Assembly: GCA_018266105.1 (NCBI GenBank)
Contig: JAFEBA010000050.1
Location: 62,001 to 126,000 of the forward strand
Length of the DNA stretch: 64,000 bases
Origin: a bacterium
GTDB lineage: Bacteria; Vulcanimicrobiota; Xenobia; Xenobiales; JADMJV01
Direction of reading: 5' to 3'
Positions within the stretch are counted from its first letter, which is position 1. The number at the start of each line of letters is the position of its first letter. Below are positions 53,495 through 62,451 of the stretch, piece by piece. The position numbers were made by a program, and so were the translations under genes. The notes under the pieces are model-generated. The model had not been told where the DNA came from. It searched no databases and saw only the letters and a program-made list of their open reading frames with translations.

Positions 53495-53769
53495 GGATCC
53501 GCCTTCACCAAGATGCGACCGCCAGGAAGTTTCCAAGGGGTGCGCATTTGAGCAACGACCTGGTGCTGACCAATTGAGTAACCCCTGGACGCTCCCCCAA
53601 ACCCCGACCGGGGCTTCTGGCCCTTGGGCCAGGCTGCCCAGCGCTTATCAAGCATCTGAACCAAATTTCCATCCCGGTACTGAATGGAGTGAGTCGAGAC
53701 GCGCAGACTCTGGTCCGCGGACGGCAGCGTTTCACCTGTTCCAAGGGTCTGCTTATTCTGCTCGGGCAT
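53491..53769 (-). CDS. Unknown 92-aa protein
   Basis: ATG 53769 lies inside the end of the upstream membrane-protein gene (17-base overlap) and the stop overlaps the next gene. Contains Gly/Arg/Gln-rich segments (KWAAW is present as KRWAAWPKGQK; FGGASRGYSIGQHQVV). Coupling on both sides makes it a real gene. Function unknown. Confidence 0.5.
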   Translation of the reverse strand: MPEQNKQTLGTGETLPSADQSLRVSTHSIQYRDGNLVQMLDKRWAAWPKGQKPRSGFGGASRGYSIGQHQVVAQMRTPWKLPGGRILVKADP

Positions 53770-54352
53770 CGGTCAGCCGTGGGTCATTGTCAGGCCACCT
53801 TTCGAGACCAGAGCCGTCGATCGCCAGTTCAAAGTTGTTCAGGTGGAGCCCGAACAGCGGCAAGCTATCGACAAAAACGTGCAGATGCCCCTGAGAGGTT
53901 ACGTATCGGCCGTTATCCAGGGGAGACGTGAGAGTAAAGTTGTAAATCCACACTTCGGAGTCAGCGACGTTACAAGTCCCCGCTGGAGACCCCAGACGTC
54001 GGAGCAGCGTCTCTTTCGAAACAAGCCCGCTCTTTAAGGCCGATACTCCATCACTCAAGACCTCGCTGCTGTTGCCCGAAATGCATTTACCTTTAACAAA
54101 GTTGTAATACTGTGTACCCTGCTTGCACAATTCGCTCTCATGCCCACTGCTTTCTGACTGCCCGAGATGAAGAGAGCCAACCCTCAGAGCATCAGAGATT
54201 TTTAAAGTCGGACCCTCTTGTTTTCTTCTAGCGACGACCGTCATTGCCAGAATGGCCAAATACAAAAAGATGATCGCGGCGTAGAAGAGCCTCTGGGGAT
54301 TCAGTCGTCTAGCCCTATAAATGGGCAAGACTTTATCAAGGCGATCTGTCAT
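53753..54352 (-). CDS. Membrane-anchored protein, BamE-like pattern
   Basis: 199 aa. A basic cytoplasmic start, one TM helix (FYAAIIFLYLAILAMTVVA, about 23-41), then an outside domain with SKETLLRRLGSPAG and DSEVWIYNF. The order of a helix and LG-P followed by Trp-Tyr resembles the BamE/SmpA fold, but this is only a pattern. First gene of the coupled set with the 92-aa and 268-aa genes. Confidence 0.55.
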   Translation of the reverse strand: MTDRLDKVLPIYRARRLNPQRLFYAAIIFLYLAILAMTVVARRKQEGPTLKISDALRVGSLHLGQSESSGHESELCKQGTQYYNFVKGKCISGNSSEVLSDGVSALKSGLVSKETLLRRLGSPAGTCNVADSEVWIYNFTLTSPLDNGRYVTSQGHLHVFVDSLPLFGLHLNNFELAIDGSGLERWPDNDPRLTDARAE

Positions 54353-54629
54353 CCAGCGGCAATTTCGGTGAATTTCTTACCCATCCTGTAGGCTGAGAGT
54401 TATAGTCAAATCTGGTGTATGAGGTAAATCAGGCAGCGGCCCCTTTGGTCATCTTATTTTGAGCTCTTAGGACGATTTCTTGTCCGTTCTTGGGTATTCC
54501 GCCATGCCGAAACCAGTCGGCATGCGGAAGGCGCCGGCCCAATCGGTCGGTGATGGGCGTCTCGTGATCGAGGCACGGTCACGGCCAGCATATCCGTTCA
54601 CTTTCCCGTCTTCACCGGGGTGATTGGCC

Positions 54630-55061
54630 TCAGCTCTCAAAACCTATTTCGGGGGCGCCTGATTCTTCAGGCCGTGACCATCTGGCTCCGAGAATCCCTC
54701 CAGTCAAGGCTCCAACAGCTCCAAAGAAGAGGCCATCGAGGGTCTGGCCCGGATCTGGATGGGGCGGGGTCAGAGAAACTCCATAGCACCAGCCAGCCAG
54801 CGTAAAAACAATGCAATGCAGTATCCAGTGGAGCACCTGCTTGTCCGACTTGCGCTCTGAACTCGAATACTTTGGCCTGATCTTTTTAAGGTAAAGCAAC
54901 GCGCCGAGTCCTGCGCCACATCCCCAAAAGCGACTCAGGAAGATACGGTTCGGATGGCCGGAAACAGCCAACCAATGACTGGTGAACATGGCCCAAGTCA
55001 CACCCATTGCCAGGCTCACGATTCCCGCAGCCGTAAAACGTTCGAGTCTGGGAATGGCCAT
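54630..55061 (-). CDS. Small polytopic membrane protein
   Basis: 143 aa from ATG 55061 (AIPRLERFTAAG); the longer frame to 55205 is shadow-like. Four hydrophobic helices (GIVSLAMGVTWAMF, GAGLGALLYL, WILHCIVFTLAGWCYGV, GLFFGAVGALTGGILGA). The final Gly-rich helix is typical of small integral proteins. Function unknown. The 278-base gap 54353-54629 before it shows nothing I could support. Confidence 0.5.
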   Translation of the reverse strand: MAIPRLERFTAAGIVSLAMGVTWAMFTSHWLAVSGHPNRIFLSRFWGCGAGLGALLYLKKIRPKYSSSERKSDKQVLHWILHCIVFTLAGWCYGVSLTPPHPDPGQTLDGLFFGAVGALTGGILGARWSRPEESGAPEIGFES

Positions 55062-55303
55062 CGCCTTCAATGTTACCTCGAGCGATCGCGCCTGTAAACA
55101 GCTCGCCAGAGCTACTGCTTTTCCTCGAGAACCTCCCCGTGGTGCAATGGATCTTAGCGAACACCTCGGGTCTCTCTTGGTCACCTTCGCAAAGCACGGC
55201 TTCACAGAGCCCAGACCGCCAACCTACTGTAGCGTGCCCTGGATTCGCAGCAGAATGGCATCGAAATAGGAGTAAATTCAGGTGGCTGCAAGAATTCTTC
55301 AAA

Positions 55304-56689
55304 ATGAGGTCCTGCACTGTCTGGCTCATTGGCTTACTGGTGGTCGGAATAATTGGTTGTGACACGCCCAGGGCTTTAAATCCGGCGGAGCCCGTGAGAG
55401 AGAGGGCCAACACGGAAATGGAAACCCCTACTCCTGTAACGCCGAAACCGCCTGCCCAGGTGCGACACGAACCACCGGCGCCACCGCCAGTTCGACTCGA
55501 CCCATTTGCTCGCTTCCATCGAATTGAGGATTACGCGCGCACGGCACCGCGATCGGCCGAAAAAGATGTGAAGACTTTGGCCAAATATCTGACGCGCTAT
55601 TGTCAGGGCGATGAGCAAAAAGCCTTGGCAATTTTTGCCTGGATCACCTCCCACATCAAATATGATGATTATGGCGCAGAGCACGATGATCAATTGCCGG
55701 AACAAGGCGCTGACTCGGTCTTGGCCCGCCACCAGGGGGTCTGCGACGGGTATTCCACCCTCTTTTACGAATTGGCTCTGGCGGCTGGTCTGCGCCCCGC
55801 CTATTTGACCGGCTACGTCAAGTTTTGGGATGAAAAGGTTGTGACTCAGGATGACCGCCACGCCTGGAACGCTGTCTACTGGCGGAACCAGTGGCATCTA
55901 CTTGACGCAACCTGGGCAGAGGGCTATCTGGACGAGGGCCCCCGGACCTACCCGCCGCCCTATTTCGACGTGGACCCCGAAAAAATGATTGCCAGTCATC
56001 TACCCGATGACCCGGAATGGCAACTGCGGGGACGCAACCAGATGACGCGAGCCGAATTTGACGACCAATGCCTGCGAGAGCCGGAGTTCTTTGATTTGGG
56101 ATTGGAGTTGCTAGATACGACGTCCTATCGGATGGAGTTCGACCGCGAATGCACAATTCGGCTGAAGGCGCCGCCTGAACTTTACATGGAGGCAATTCTA
56201 GAGCGGAACGGAAAGGATCTTCCCTCAGAATGCGTCCTTTTGAACCGGCGGGGCGATATGCGAGCGATCGAAGTCCGCCCGCCGAAGGCTGGTCAGTACA
56301 CTCTGTCTATATGGGCCGGCTCGCAATCTAAGCAACAACACGTGTTGACCTACCATCTTGAGTCACTGCGCTCTGCCGAAACGATGCCGCCTTACCCAAC
56401 CTCGTACAACCGATATCAGATCCAAGCGGCTTTGCTGCACGAGCCGCTCCAAGGGGTCCTCAAGAAAGGGCGACGCCATTTTCACCTGACAGTTCCCGGC
56501 GCCCGCCAGGTTTACGTTCGTTGCGGGCTGAAGGTTGTTCCACTAAGCAAGAATGGCGACGAATTTGAGGGTGACTGCTTCGTCGAGCCCGGCGAAGTCG
56601 CTGTCGAGATGGAAACGGAAGGGGAAGGTCTTCTGCCATCGCTTGCAGGCGGGACCCGGCACATTTTGTTGAGCTTTGAATCCAGGTAA
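55304..56689 (+). CDS. Transglutaminase-like lipoprotein (KY-type)
   Basis: 461 aa from ATG 55304. The signal (VWLIGLLVVGIIGC) ends in a lipobox. A Pro-rich linker (about 20-65) precedes a transglutaminase-like domain with the Cys in HQGVCDGYSTLFYE, His in DRHAWNAVYW and Asp in HLLDATWA, a complete triad; this layout resembles the kyphoscoliosis (KY)/Cyk3-type family. A beta-rich C-terminus (RRHFHLTVPGARQVYVRCG) follows. It acts outside the cytoplasmic membrane, perhaps on cell-wall or surface proteins. It stands alone in orientation. Confidence 0.82.
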   Translation: MRSCTVWLIGLLVVGIIGCDTPRALNPAEPVRERANTEMETPTPVTPKPPAQVRHEPPAPPPVRLDPFARFHRIEDYARTAPRSAEKDVKTLAKYLTRYCQGDEQKALAIFAWITSHIKYDDYGAEHDDQLPEQGADSVLARHQGVCDGYSTLFYELALAAGLRPAYLTGYVKFWDEKVVTQDDRHAWNAVYWRNQWHLLDATWAEGYLDEGPRTYPPPYFDVDPEKMIASHLPDDPEWQLRGRNQMTRAEFDDQCLREPEFFDLGLELLDTTSYRMEFDRECTIRLKAPPELYMEAILERNGKDLPSECVLLNRRGDMRAIEVRPPKAGQYTLSIWAGSQSKQQHVLTYHLESLRSAETMPPYPTSYNRYQIQAALLHEPLQGVLKKGRRHFHLTVPGARQVYVRCGLKVVPLSKNGDEFEGDCFVEPGEVAVEMETEGEGLLPSLAGGTRHILLSFESR

Positions 56690-57039
56690 CCGCGGAATGG
56701 CCCGGGGTCTGCGTGCCGCGCGGTTCATCTGCAAGGGAAATCGCGCCGCTGACATTCTGTGGCAGCCGAGTTCGAACAAGAAGCTCGAACGGTGATGCTC
56801 AGTCGTAAGAAAGATGAAATCCGAGCCAGGCCTGACCAAATGGGAGCCTCCATTCGCGCTACTCCATCTGCCACGCAGCCTGCTCCGCCCGCTCGCAGCC
56901 CGATGCTCCTTTAGGAGCGGATGTCACCTCCCGGTGGAGCACAGCCCGGCAAGTGGCCAGACGGCGGGCCTGCATGGTGGGGTGCCTGGCCTGAGAGGTA
57001 GGCGATGGTTGGTTCGGGTTCCCGTGAATTTGAGCGGGA
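56690..57039. other. Intergenic region
   Basis: 350 bases. A frame of about 50 codons (near 56759-56880) has a GTG start but no support. No promoter of confident quality and no terminator hairpin were found. Confidence 0.3.
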
Positions 57040-57501
57040 GTGTTTGACGGAGGCCAGAGCAGGCTACCGAAGAAGCCTTCAAAGGTGGACGAAGTGGAAT
57101 TCATTGAGCGCGTCCTCTGCCGGATCAGCTTACCAGACCGAGATGTCTATCCAGCCCTGGCCGGAGTCCGCGACGCCCGCCGCGAGGGTATCAAGGAGCA
57201 CATCGAGGAGGCTCTTTGGAACTTGGCCGGAGCCTTTGTCAGAGCCGTTCGCCAGGGACTGGACAATCCGACCACCCTGGTGAACTTCTGGGTGCTGCTT
57301 CGCAACCAGGCCGAACTGCAAAAGGATCCGGAAGTTCGAAGGCTGCTCGATTACCTGACCGGCCGCATCTCACCTCGCCAATGGTTCGACTTGCCCCATG
57401 ACTTCGACGACGAAGGCGGTTCAGGCGTCGGAGCCCGGCGCCGCCCGCCGGGACGCCCGCCTGGCCTGGGCAAGGAAAATCAATTCCCCGGCTCTAGCTA
57501 A
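57040..57501 (+). CDS. Unknown 153-aa protein
   Basis: GTG 57040, with a GGGAG close by. Helical core (VLCRISLPDRDVYPALAGV, EGIKEHIEEALWNLAGAFVR) and a Pro/Arg-rich tail. The downstream frame overlaps it. No signal peptide; family unknown. It could be an accessory factor; nothing in context tells its job. Confidence 0.45.
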   Translation: MFDGGQSRLPKKPSKVDEVEFIERVLCRISLPDRDVYPALAGVRDARREGIKEHIEEALWNLAGAFVRAVRQGLDNPTTLVNFWVLLRNQAELQKDPEVRRLLDYLTGRISPRQWFDLPHDFDDEGGSGVGARRRPPGRPPGLGKENQFPGSS

Positions 57502-57739
57502 GGGTGCCTGCCTGCCGGGCGAGGAACCAGGCAACCACCGCGCCGTTGGCCCAGTTCTGCTCAAAAGTGCGTGGACCGATGAATCAACCGGGCTCCTTCT
57601 CCAACTCCGCGTCGAGGCGCGGCGCAACGGCGGATTTCTGACGGCGGCCCAGCAGGCTGGTCTGAACCGCGAAGAGAACCGGGTCAACTGGCAGCGCAAC
57701 CAGGACATTCAGCGAGACCGCTACCGCCGAGGCTGGTAA
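57398..57739 (+). CDS. Possible protein with LNREENR-type C-terminal motif
   Basis: The last ~55 residues (NGGFLTAAQQAGLNREENR, then an Arg-rich end) recall a repeated-motif tail found in uncharacterised exported proteins (LT..Q...LNREQN). The start is doubtful: ATG 57398 lies 104 bases inside the previous gene and no later start codon fits. It may be the end of a frameshifted fusion with that gene. Confidence 0.3.
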   Translation: MTSTTKAVQASEPGAARRDARLAWARKINSPALAKGACLPGEEPGNHRAVGPVLLKSAWTDESTGLLLQLRVEARRNGGFLTAAQQAGLNREENRVNWQRNQDIQRDRYRRGW

Positions 57740-57803
57740 CAAGTTCCGCGGGGGGCAGTCAGAGTCTCACAAGAATCTCACGATCATTTCCTATGCTGCC
57801 CTA

Positions 57804-58490
57804 ATGAGTAGCCATGCTGAAAAACACTTTCTCTCCAGCGATCTTGTTCGCGATATCGTCATCGGAATGTCCGACGGCTTGACCGTACCGTTTGCCCTGG
57901 CGGCCGGCCTTTCGGGTGCGGCCCAGTCCACCGGGGTCATTGTTACAGCCGGTTTGGCTGAGATTGCGGCCGGTTCGATTGCGATGGGCCTGGGAGGATT
58001 TCTGGCGGGACACAATGATCGTCAGCATTATCAGGCGGAGCGCAAGCGTGAATTTGAGGAAGTCGAGCGCATTCCTGAGCAGGAAAAGCAAGAGATCACG
58101 GACCTCATGCTGGCCTATGGCGTCTCGGCTGAACGGAGTGCACCTCTGGTCGAGGCGCTGGCGGCCAACCCGGAGGCCTGGGTGAATTTTATGATGCGCT
58201 TTGAGCTGGGTCTGGAAGAGCCCGATCCGGGCCGGGCCTGGAGAAGCGCCTTAACCATCGCCGCCGCCTACGCAGTGGGTGGCGTCATCCCCCTGTCTCC
58301 CTACTACTTCGTCTCTGAAGCCAGGAACGGGCTCCTTTGTTCGGTGGCCCTGACCTTGGCCGCGCTGGCCCTGTTTGGCTTTCTCAAGGGGAAAGCCACC
58401 GGCTCTGCAGCCTTGACATCCGCTTTTCAGACGACGCTGATCGGCGCTCTGGCTGCCGGAGCGGCATTCTTGGTGGCCGGAGGCCTGTAG
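57804..58490 (+). CDS. VIT1/CCC1-family iron/manganese transporter
   Basis: 228 aa. Begins DLVRDIVIGMSDGLTVPFAL, the family signature, with five membrane helices (about 30-50, 55-70, 150-170, 175-195, 205-228). A cytoplasmic domain with Glu-rich EEVERIPEQEKQEIT lies between helices 2 and 3; in the plant and yeast members it binds Fe2+. It moves Fe2+/Mn2+ out of the cytoplasm. Full-length. It is solitary, so regulation is not shown. Confidence 0.9.
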   Translation: MSSHAEKHFLSSDLVRDIVIGMSDGLTVPFALAAGLSGAAQSTGVIVTAGLAEIAAGSIAMGLGGFLAGHNDRQHYQAERKREFEEVERIPEQEKQEITDLMLAYGVSAERSAPLVEALAANPEAWVNFMMRFELGLEEPDPGRAWRSALTIAAAYAVGGVIPLSPYYFVSEARNGLLCSVALTLAALALFGFLKGKATGSAALTSAFQTTLIGALAAGAAFLVAGGL

Positions 58491-58576
58491 GAGCTTGTGA
58501 TGGAGCGGGGAGAGACGACGTGTTGGACATGGGATGGAGCAGCCGGCAGCAGTCGTTGCCCCGAGGGAGAACTGTG

Positions 58577-58999
58577 TCAGCGCGAGTCTTCCCGGGGAAA
58601 ACCTTGAAAGGCCTGGCGCAGCCTGCGCTCCAGGACCTGGACTGCTACGAGGTAGCGCGAGCCCAACTCTGCCTTGGAGAGGATGACGGCTGGTCTGGCT
58701 CCTTCCAGGCAATCCTGCATGGCTTCGATCCAGAGATCCAGACCGAGGCGCAGGCCGCGATGGACGGCCCGGGTTTCGGCGCTGATTTCTTGGGGTCGGA
58801 TGGGTGTGGTGAGGTAATTGGTCTCTAGTTGGGCCAGTTGCTCCAGGTAGCGGCTCGCGAATTCATGTTGGTCGCTTTCGGACTGCAGGGCAGCCCACTG
58901 TTGGTAGGCTCCTGGCTGCCACTCTTGGGCGGGCAGTGCGGCGGCGAGTTGAGCCAGCTCTTCTTCCAGAGCCTCTTCATCCCCTGAGGACATCTTCAT
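58577..58999 (-). CDS. Unknown helical protein, 140 aa
   Basis: An acidic, Leu/Gln/Glu-rich helical protein (DEEALEEELAQLAAALPAQE; FASRYLEQLAQLETNYLT). No motif known. ATG start with the preceding sequence free of other genes. It might be a small regulator or chaperone, but nothing supports a specific role. Confidence 0.5.
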   Translation of the reverse strand: MKMSSGDEEALEEELAQLAAALPAQEWQPGAYQQWAALQSESDQHEFASRYLEQLAQLETNYLTTPIRPQEISAETRAVHRGLRLGLDLWIEAMQDCLEGARPAVILSKAELGSRYLVAVQVLERRLRQAFQGFPREDSR

Positions 59000-59061
59000 T
59001 TTCCCTTCATCTGCTTCTAAGGCGGCCTTGGTAAGCTTGGCCTGAAGGATTGGAGAACTTT

Positions 59062-59787
59062 ATGTTGACACCGATTTATTCCACCTCGCCGCTGTTGGCG
59101 GTCCCACCCAGAGAGAGAAGAAATGGCAGCCTCGACTCACTCTCGGGTGACAGTGTGTGCGCCCGGTTTGTCCCTGCTTCCGTGTTGGAATCCGCTTCTC
59201 CCGCCCCCAGGGGCGCTCAAGAGAGTTTGTCTTTGTTGGGCCATCAGGCGGAGGTTGCAAACCGAGCCTTGCAGGGGCCAGAATCCAGCGGCTGGATCGA
59301 GGCCACCGGTGGGGGCGCAGGTGTGGCTGCAGACGCCTCGAGCGGGGCCGGACGCGCCAGCGCGGCGGTCAGTAACGGCCTGGAAGCGGGCAAAGTGGCC
59401 AAGGCCCTGGGCAAGGTGGCCCCGGCCGCGCGCGTGGCTGGCCCGGTGGGTGGAATCGTCGCGACGGGCGCTCAGGTTGCCGAGAGCGGGCTGAAAATCC
59501 GCGAGGTTCAGCAAAACTCGGCCTTGAGCGAGGCGGACAAGGAGCAACAGACCGGTCAACTGGCGGTGCAGGGGGCGGGTAAAATCGGCGGCGGACTGGC
59601 CGGTATGGCGGGTGGTATGGCGGCCGGAGCCTCCCTGGGAGCGGTGGGCGGTCCGGCGGGAATGGCGGTGGGCCTGATTGCCGGGGCGGTGCTGGGAGGC
59701 CTCGGCGGAGACTGGTTGGGGGGAAAATTGGGCGACGGGCTGGGGGGCACGGGGCTGGGGCGGCTGGTGGGCAAAGCCTTTGCCTGA
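59062..59787 (+). CDS. Glycine-zipper protein
   Basis: About 241 aa from ATG 59062 (an upstream in-frame TTG at 59050 is less likely). The first ~90 residues are polar; the C-terminal ~70 form long Gly/Ala-rich zippers (GGGLAGMAGGMAAGASLGA; GLIAGAVLGGLGGDWLGG), able to insert as tightly packed membrane helices. Such tails occur in bacteriocin-like and outer-membrane-linked proteins. It has no classical signal peptide, so export by another route is possible. No immunity gene is adjacent. Confidence 0.6.
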   Translation: MLTPIYSTSPLLAVPPRERRNGSLDSLSGDSVCARFVPASVLESASPAPRGAQESLSLLGHQAEVANRALQGPESSGWIEATGGGAGVAADASSGAGRASAAVSNGLEAGKVAKALGKVAPAARVAGPVGGIVATGAQVAESGLKIREVQQNSALSEADKEQQTGQLAVQGAGKIGGGLAGMAGGMAAGASLGAVGGPAGMAVGLIAGAVLGGLGGDWLGGKLGDGLGGTGLGRLVGKAFA

Positions 59788-59799
59788 GGTCGCCCGGGC

Positions 59800-60084
59800 C
59801 TAGAAGGTCATGTCGATATGGAGGTCCAGCTTGGGGGGATCGAGGCTCAGGCTGCGTAGTTCGACGAACTGGGTGGTTTCACCGGACTGCAGGCGATGTC
59901 TGCGGCCACCTTCGAGCCAGCAATCCTGGCCGTATTGAAAGTAGACGTCGCGCAATTCTCGGCCTTGCAACTGCCCGTCCTGGTCGCTGTCGCGCTCTTT
60001 GAGTGAGGCGAGGGGCACGATTTCCTCGGGCTGGATTTTGCGGTCGCGGTTGCGATCGATGGCGAAGTTCATACTGATATTCAT
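59800..60084 (-). CDS. EF-hand protein
   Basis: 94 aa. Two loops match EF-hand calcium-binding loops: DRNRDRKIQPEE (about 10-21) and DSDQDGQLQGRE (about 32-43), each with acidic residues at positions 1 and 12 but with Arg or Gln replacing some ligands. The rest is beta-like. No signal peptide. It likely binds Ca2+ or has lost strong binding in the first loop. Convergent with the glycine-zipper gene, 12 bases apart. Confidence 0.65.
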   Translation of the reverse strand: MNISMNFAIDRNRDRKIQPEEIVPLASLKERDSDQDGQLQGRELRDVYFQYGQDCWLEGGRRHRLQSGETTQFVELRSLSLDPPKLDLHIDMTF

Positions 60085-60195
60085 GTCTGGCAGACTACCC
60101 TGAAGGCCGCCCGGGCTGGTGACGAAGTTGTTAACACAATCGCATTCTCAGGATCGCCGGGCTGGTGCTGACCGGGCTCGGGAAGTGGGCCCGAT

Positions 60196-62394
60196 TCATT
60201 CTTGATGGGCCAGGCGTTCCATGAGTTCGCGTAGAGGCAGCCACCACTGTTTCTTGGGGCGACCGCGGCTGGGGTCGAGCAGATGGCCGAGCTCACTCAA
60301 GTCGGTGAAGGAGGTCCAGGTCCCCTGCAGGCCGACGCCGAGAGACTGGGGCTGTTCTTCGGCACAGAGCTCCAGCAGCTTCTGACAGGCCTCTGCGGCC
60401 AGGCGCACGGCCAGGGTGCGGTCGAAGGGGGTGGGGTCGCCACCTTGCTGCAGGTGGCCTAGAATGGCCTGACGCACGTCGAATTCGTCCTTGCCCTCTT
60501 CTTCAAAGAGCGAGGCAATGAAGTTGGTGGTATAGAGCGGGTTGGCGCATTCATTGCGAATGGCCAGGCCGACCCGACGGCCGGCCTGGAATCCGGAGGC
60601 GAAGCCGCGCAAGTCCTTTAGCAGTCGCTCGATCTCGATGCCTTCTTCAGGCAGGTAAACCCGTTCGGCGCCGGTGGCCAGGGCCGAGGTGAGAGCCAGG
60701 TAGCCGCACTGTCGCCCCATGACCTCGACCACGAAGCAGCGCCTGGAGGCCACCGCCGATTGCTTGATGCGGTCGACCACCGACACGATGCTGTTGAGGG
60801 CGGTATCGGCTCCGATGGCAAAATCGCTGCCGGGTAAATTGTTATCGATGGTGGCCGGAATGCAGATGACGGGGATGGAGAAGGACGGATAGTGAGCCTC
60901 TTGCTGACGGAAGGTCTCGGCGGTTTCGTAGGCGGCCATGCCTCCGATGATGATCAGTCCCTGGATCTGGAAGTGTTCTAGATGGCGGGCCACGGCATAG
61001 AGGTCGTGACCGGTCAGGACTTTTCGGTTGGTGCCCAGGTGAGCGCCCCCGGGCGAGGACCAACCGCTGACGTCCATCCATTTGAGTTCGGAGATATCGC
61101 CTTCGACCAGACCTTTCATGCCTCGTCGAATGCCCAGCACGGTATGACCCTGACCCACCAGCAGGCGCACGCAGGCGCGCACGGCCATATTCAGGCCGGG
61201 AGCGGGGGCGCCGGCATGCATGACCGCGATTCGGTAGGGCTTGTCGCTGGACTGACCGGGCAGAATGCGTCCCAGGTTGCGGCGAATCTGTAAGGCCTTG
61301 ACGAAGTGAGGACCGCGCAATTCCACAGCCTGCTCTTCGTGGCCCTGAGCCAGGGCCTGGTCAATGGCCAGGGAGCGGTTCAAGCAGTCTTTAAGAGGTC
61401 TGGGGACGGCCCGATTGCCGTGCAGTCCGATCAGCACCGGATCGCCCACCTGTTCCAATGCGTCCACCGCGGCGGCGCCTAGAATGGTGCTCTGATTGCG
61501 ATCAAAAGCGGTGGGGGCTCCACCGCGTTGGACGTGACCCAGGATGGTGACGCGCACCTCTTCATGGAGTCGCTCCTCCAGCAGGCTTTTGACCTGAGAA
61601 ACGGTGATGGGGTTTTGTTGAGTATCCCGAGCGCCTTCGGCCAGAAGAACAATACTCGCCTTTCGGCCAGAACTTCTGGCACAGGCCAGCTTTTCGCAGA
61701 GTTCATTCTCCCAGCCGGGTCCGGGCGGAGATTCCGGGAGGATGGCCACCTCGGCTCCGGTGGCCAGCGAAGACATAAGGGCCAGGTAGCCACAGCGCCT
61801 TCCCATCACCTCGACAATAAAGATGCGCTGATGGCTATCGGCCGTACTGAAGATGCGATCGACGGCCTCCACAATGCGATGCAGAGCCGTGTCGGAACCG
61901 ATGCTGACGTCGATGCCGGGCAGATCATTGTCGATCGAGCCGGGCAGACCCACCACACCCAGCTTGGGATGGCGGGCGGCCAGCTCGGCCGTGACCTGGC
62001 CACTTTCCACCAGTTCGGCCAGGAGTCCGCCCCACTCTTCATGCAGCAGCTGGGCGCCGCTGAGGCTGCCGTCACCACCGATGACCACCAGGCGGTCCAG
62101 ATTGCAAGCCAGCATGTTGGCGGCCGCCTTGAGCCGGCCCGGGCGCTGGCGAAACTCCTGGCAGCGGGCGCTACCGAGAATTGTGCCGCCCTTCTGCAAG
62201 ATGCCGGCCACGTCACTCCATTGCAGCGCGACCATGAGATCGCCGCCTTCAATCAGGCCCACGTAGCCGCGTCGAATTCCGAAGACCTGATGGCCTTTGT
62301 GGATGGCCGAACGGACCACCGCTCTTAAAGCCGCATTCATCCCGGGGGAGTCGCCCCCGCTGGTTAAGACACCGATTTGCATGGGCCCAGTCAT
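60196..62394 (-). CDS. pfkA: Tandem (fused) 6-phosphofructokinase, eukaryote-type layout
   Basis: About 732 aa from ATG 62394 (ATG 62382 is an alternative). Two PFK domains: the N-half has the ATP motif VVIGGDGS, catalytic loop SIDNDLPGIDVSIGSDTALH and EVMGRRCGYLAL; the C-half has GGMAA in place of GGDGS, and TIDNN instead of TIDND, so it has lost catalytic Asp and ATP site and is probably regulatory. Bacterial enzymes are normally ~320-aa single domains; animals and fungi have such a fused, half-inactive arrangement, and wording such as SHQR...EVMGR and NNLPGSDFAIGADTALN is typical of that group. Catalyses fructose-6-P phosphorylation in glycolysis. Single gene; no operon. Confidence 0.92.
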   Translation of the reverse strand: MTGPMQIGVLTSGGDSPGMNAALRAVVRSAIHKGHQVFGIRRGYVGLIEGGDLMVALQWSDVAGILQKGGTILGSARCQEFRQRPGRLKAAANMLACNLDRLVVIGGDGSLSGAQLLHEEWGGLLAELVESGQVTAELAARHPKLGVVGLPGSIDNDLPGIDVSIGSDTALHRIVEAVDRIFSTADSHQRIFIVEVMGRRCGYLALMSSLATGAEVAILPESPPGPGWENELCEKLACARSSGRKASIVLLAEGARDTQQNPITVSQVKSLLEERLHEEVRVTILGHVQRGGAPTAFDRNQSTILGAAAVDALEQVGDPVLIGLHGNRAVPRPLKDCLNRSLAIDQALAQGHEEQAVELRGPHFVKALQIRRNLGRILPGQSSDKPYRIAVMHAGAPAPGLNMAVRACVRLLVGQGHTVLGIRRGMKGLVEGDISELKWMDVSGWSSPGGAHLGTNRKVLTGHDLYAVARHLEHFQIQGLIIIGGMAAYETAETFRQQEAHYPSFSIPVICIPATIDNNLPGSDFAIGADTALNSIVSVVDRIKQSAVASRRCFVVEVMGRQCGYLALTSALATGAERVYLPEEGIEIERLLKDLRGFASGFQAGRRVGLAIRNECANPLYTTNFIASLFEEEGKDEFDVRQAILGHLQQGGDPTPFDRTLAVRLAAEACQKLLELCAEEQPQSLGVGLQGTWTSFTDLSELGHLLDPSRGRPKKQWWLPLRELMERLAHQE

Positions 62395-62451
62395 AACATG
62401 CCCGCGAATGGGCCACACTGATCTTCGTCAGGTCCAACCAATGGGGAGGCT

